In this document: in pieces, positions 63,653 through 64,000 of the stretch | Position numbering within the stretch: position 1 is the first letter of the stretch | Layout of the letters: every line of letters starts with the position of its first letter | NCBI GenBank assembly: GCA_963681505.1 | Contig: OY811976.1 | Span: 7,940,149-8,004,148 of the forward strand | Source of the DNA: Eunapius fragilis | Lineage: Eukaryota; Porifera; Demospongiae; Spongillida; Spongillidae | DNA: 64,000 nucleotides | Direction: 5' to 3' | Notes under the pieces: model-generated | The model's input: the letters and a program-made list of their open reading frames with translations, nothing else | What the model was told of the DNA's origin: nothing | The model's database searches: none | Translations under genes and position numbers: made by a program

Positions 63653-63938
63653 ACAAGTAAATAAAAACATTCTCTACGAGAAAGTTGGTGGGATATAGGA
63701 TTTGATTATGACATTGGTGGTGTAAAAAGCAAGGAAACAAGGTCTTATCAGAAGGGAAAATGTCATAGTCCTATATTTAGCACATTTCTAGGGCATGTGT
63801 TGTTTGTGTGCTAAATATAGGACTATGACATTTTCCCTTCTGATAAGACCTTGTTTCCTTGCTTTTTACACCACCAATGTCATAATCAAATCCTATATCC
63901 CACCAACTTTCTCGTAGAGAATGTTTTTATTTACTTGT
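63653..63938. mobile_element. Palindromic MITE, copy 2 (loop reversed)
   Basis: 286 bp from ACAAGTAAATAAAAACATTC to its inverse ending TTACTTGT. Arms are the same as copy 1. The loop is ATTTCTAGGGCATGTGTTGT + TTGT, the exact reverse complement of copy 1's loop, so the element sits in the other orientation. The right flank (CTTTATTTTTTTTCATA) is the inverse of copy 1's left flank. Confidence 0.9.
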
Positions 63939-64000
63939 TTTCTTTATTTTTTTTCATACCCATTTAATTATACAAGGGGGGATATGCGGAAGTGTACAAA

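Overview
This is eukaryotic, animal-type DNA: multi-exon genes with GT-AG introns, many dinucleotide microsatellites, minisatellites, and dense DNA-transposon and retroelement debris. The mixture of an FN3-repeat receptor, a Rabenosyn-5 orthologue, a metazoan beta-lactamase-like protein, THAP/DDE_4 transposons and retroelement protein fragments of a type I associate with sponges suggests a sponge (probably a demosponge). That taxonomic call is inference.

Layout. 1-3.6 kb (+): the last six exons of a serine beta-lactamase-like protein. 4.4-5.6 kb: a decayed and partly inverted fragment of the FN3 receptor. 6.6-11.7 kb (-): a short Rabenosyn-5 (endosomal Rab effector) gene in eight recognised exons, with introns full of small transposons. 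11.7-14.5 kb: a dead THAP + DDE_4 (ISL2EU/Harbinger-like) transposon that ends four bases from the Rabenosyn start codon. 15.2-29.5 kb (-): a large single-pass receptor with at least 16 FN3 domains encoded as one-domain exons that all begin and end in phase 1, then a transmembrane exon and a cytoplasmic-tail exon. 29.5-34.8 kb: transposon-rich sequence. 34,813-35,012: a gap of exactly 200 N. 35.0-50.2 kb: an essentially exact second copy of 19.58-34.81 kb. 50.2-57.4 kb: retroelement and transposon fragments, including an inverted copy of the 31.6-33.9 kb repeat. 57.6-58.5 kb: another fragment of the receptor/beta-lactamase neighbourhood. 58.6-59.8 kb: two GC-rich minisatellites around a foldback. 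60-64 kb: possible coding exons, palindromic MITEs and a small basic ORF.

Main conclusions. (1) The 15.2 kb duplication starts and stops exactly at the two edges of the N gap, and the copies appear to differ only in microsatellite length. This is what two overlapping contig ends placed side by side without merging would look like, so the FN3 array is probably counted twice. (2) The receptor's transmembrane exon can be spliced in phase to a 109-residue tail, or read through its own donor site to a stop directly after MRKKR. (3) A segment carrying the ends of the beta-lactamase-like gene and the receptor exists in two copies in which opposite genes have decayed. (4) The Rabenosyn FYVE finger keeps all eight cysteines but has lost the basic PI3P-binding motif.

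No search or alignment software was used. Exon boundaries come from reading frame, splice-site dinucleotides and phase agreement.
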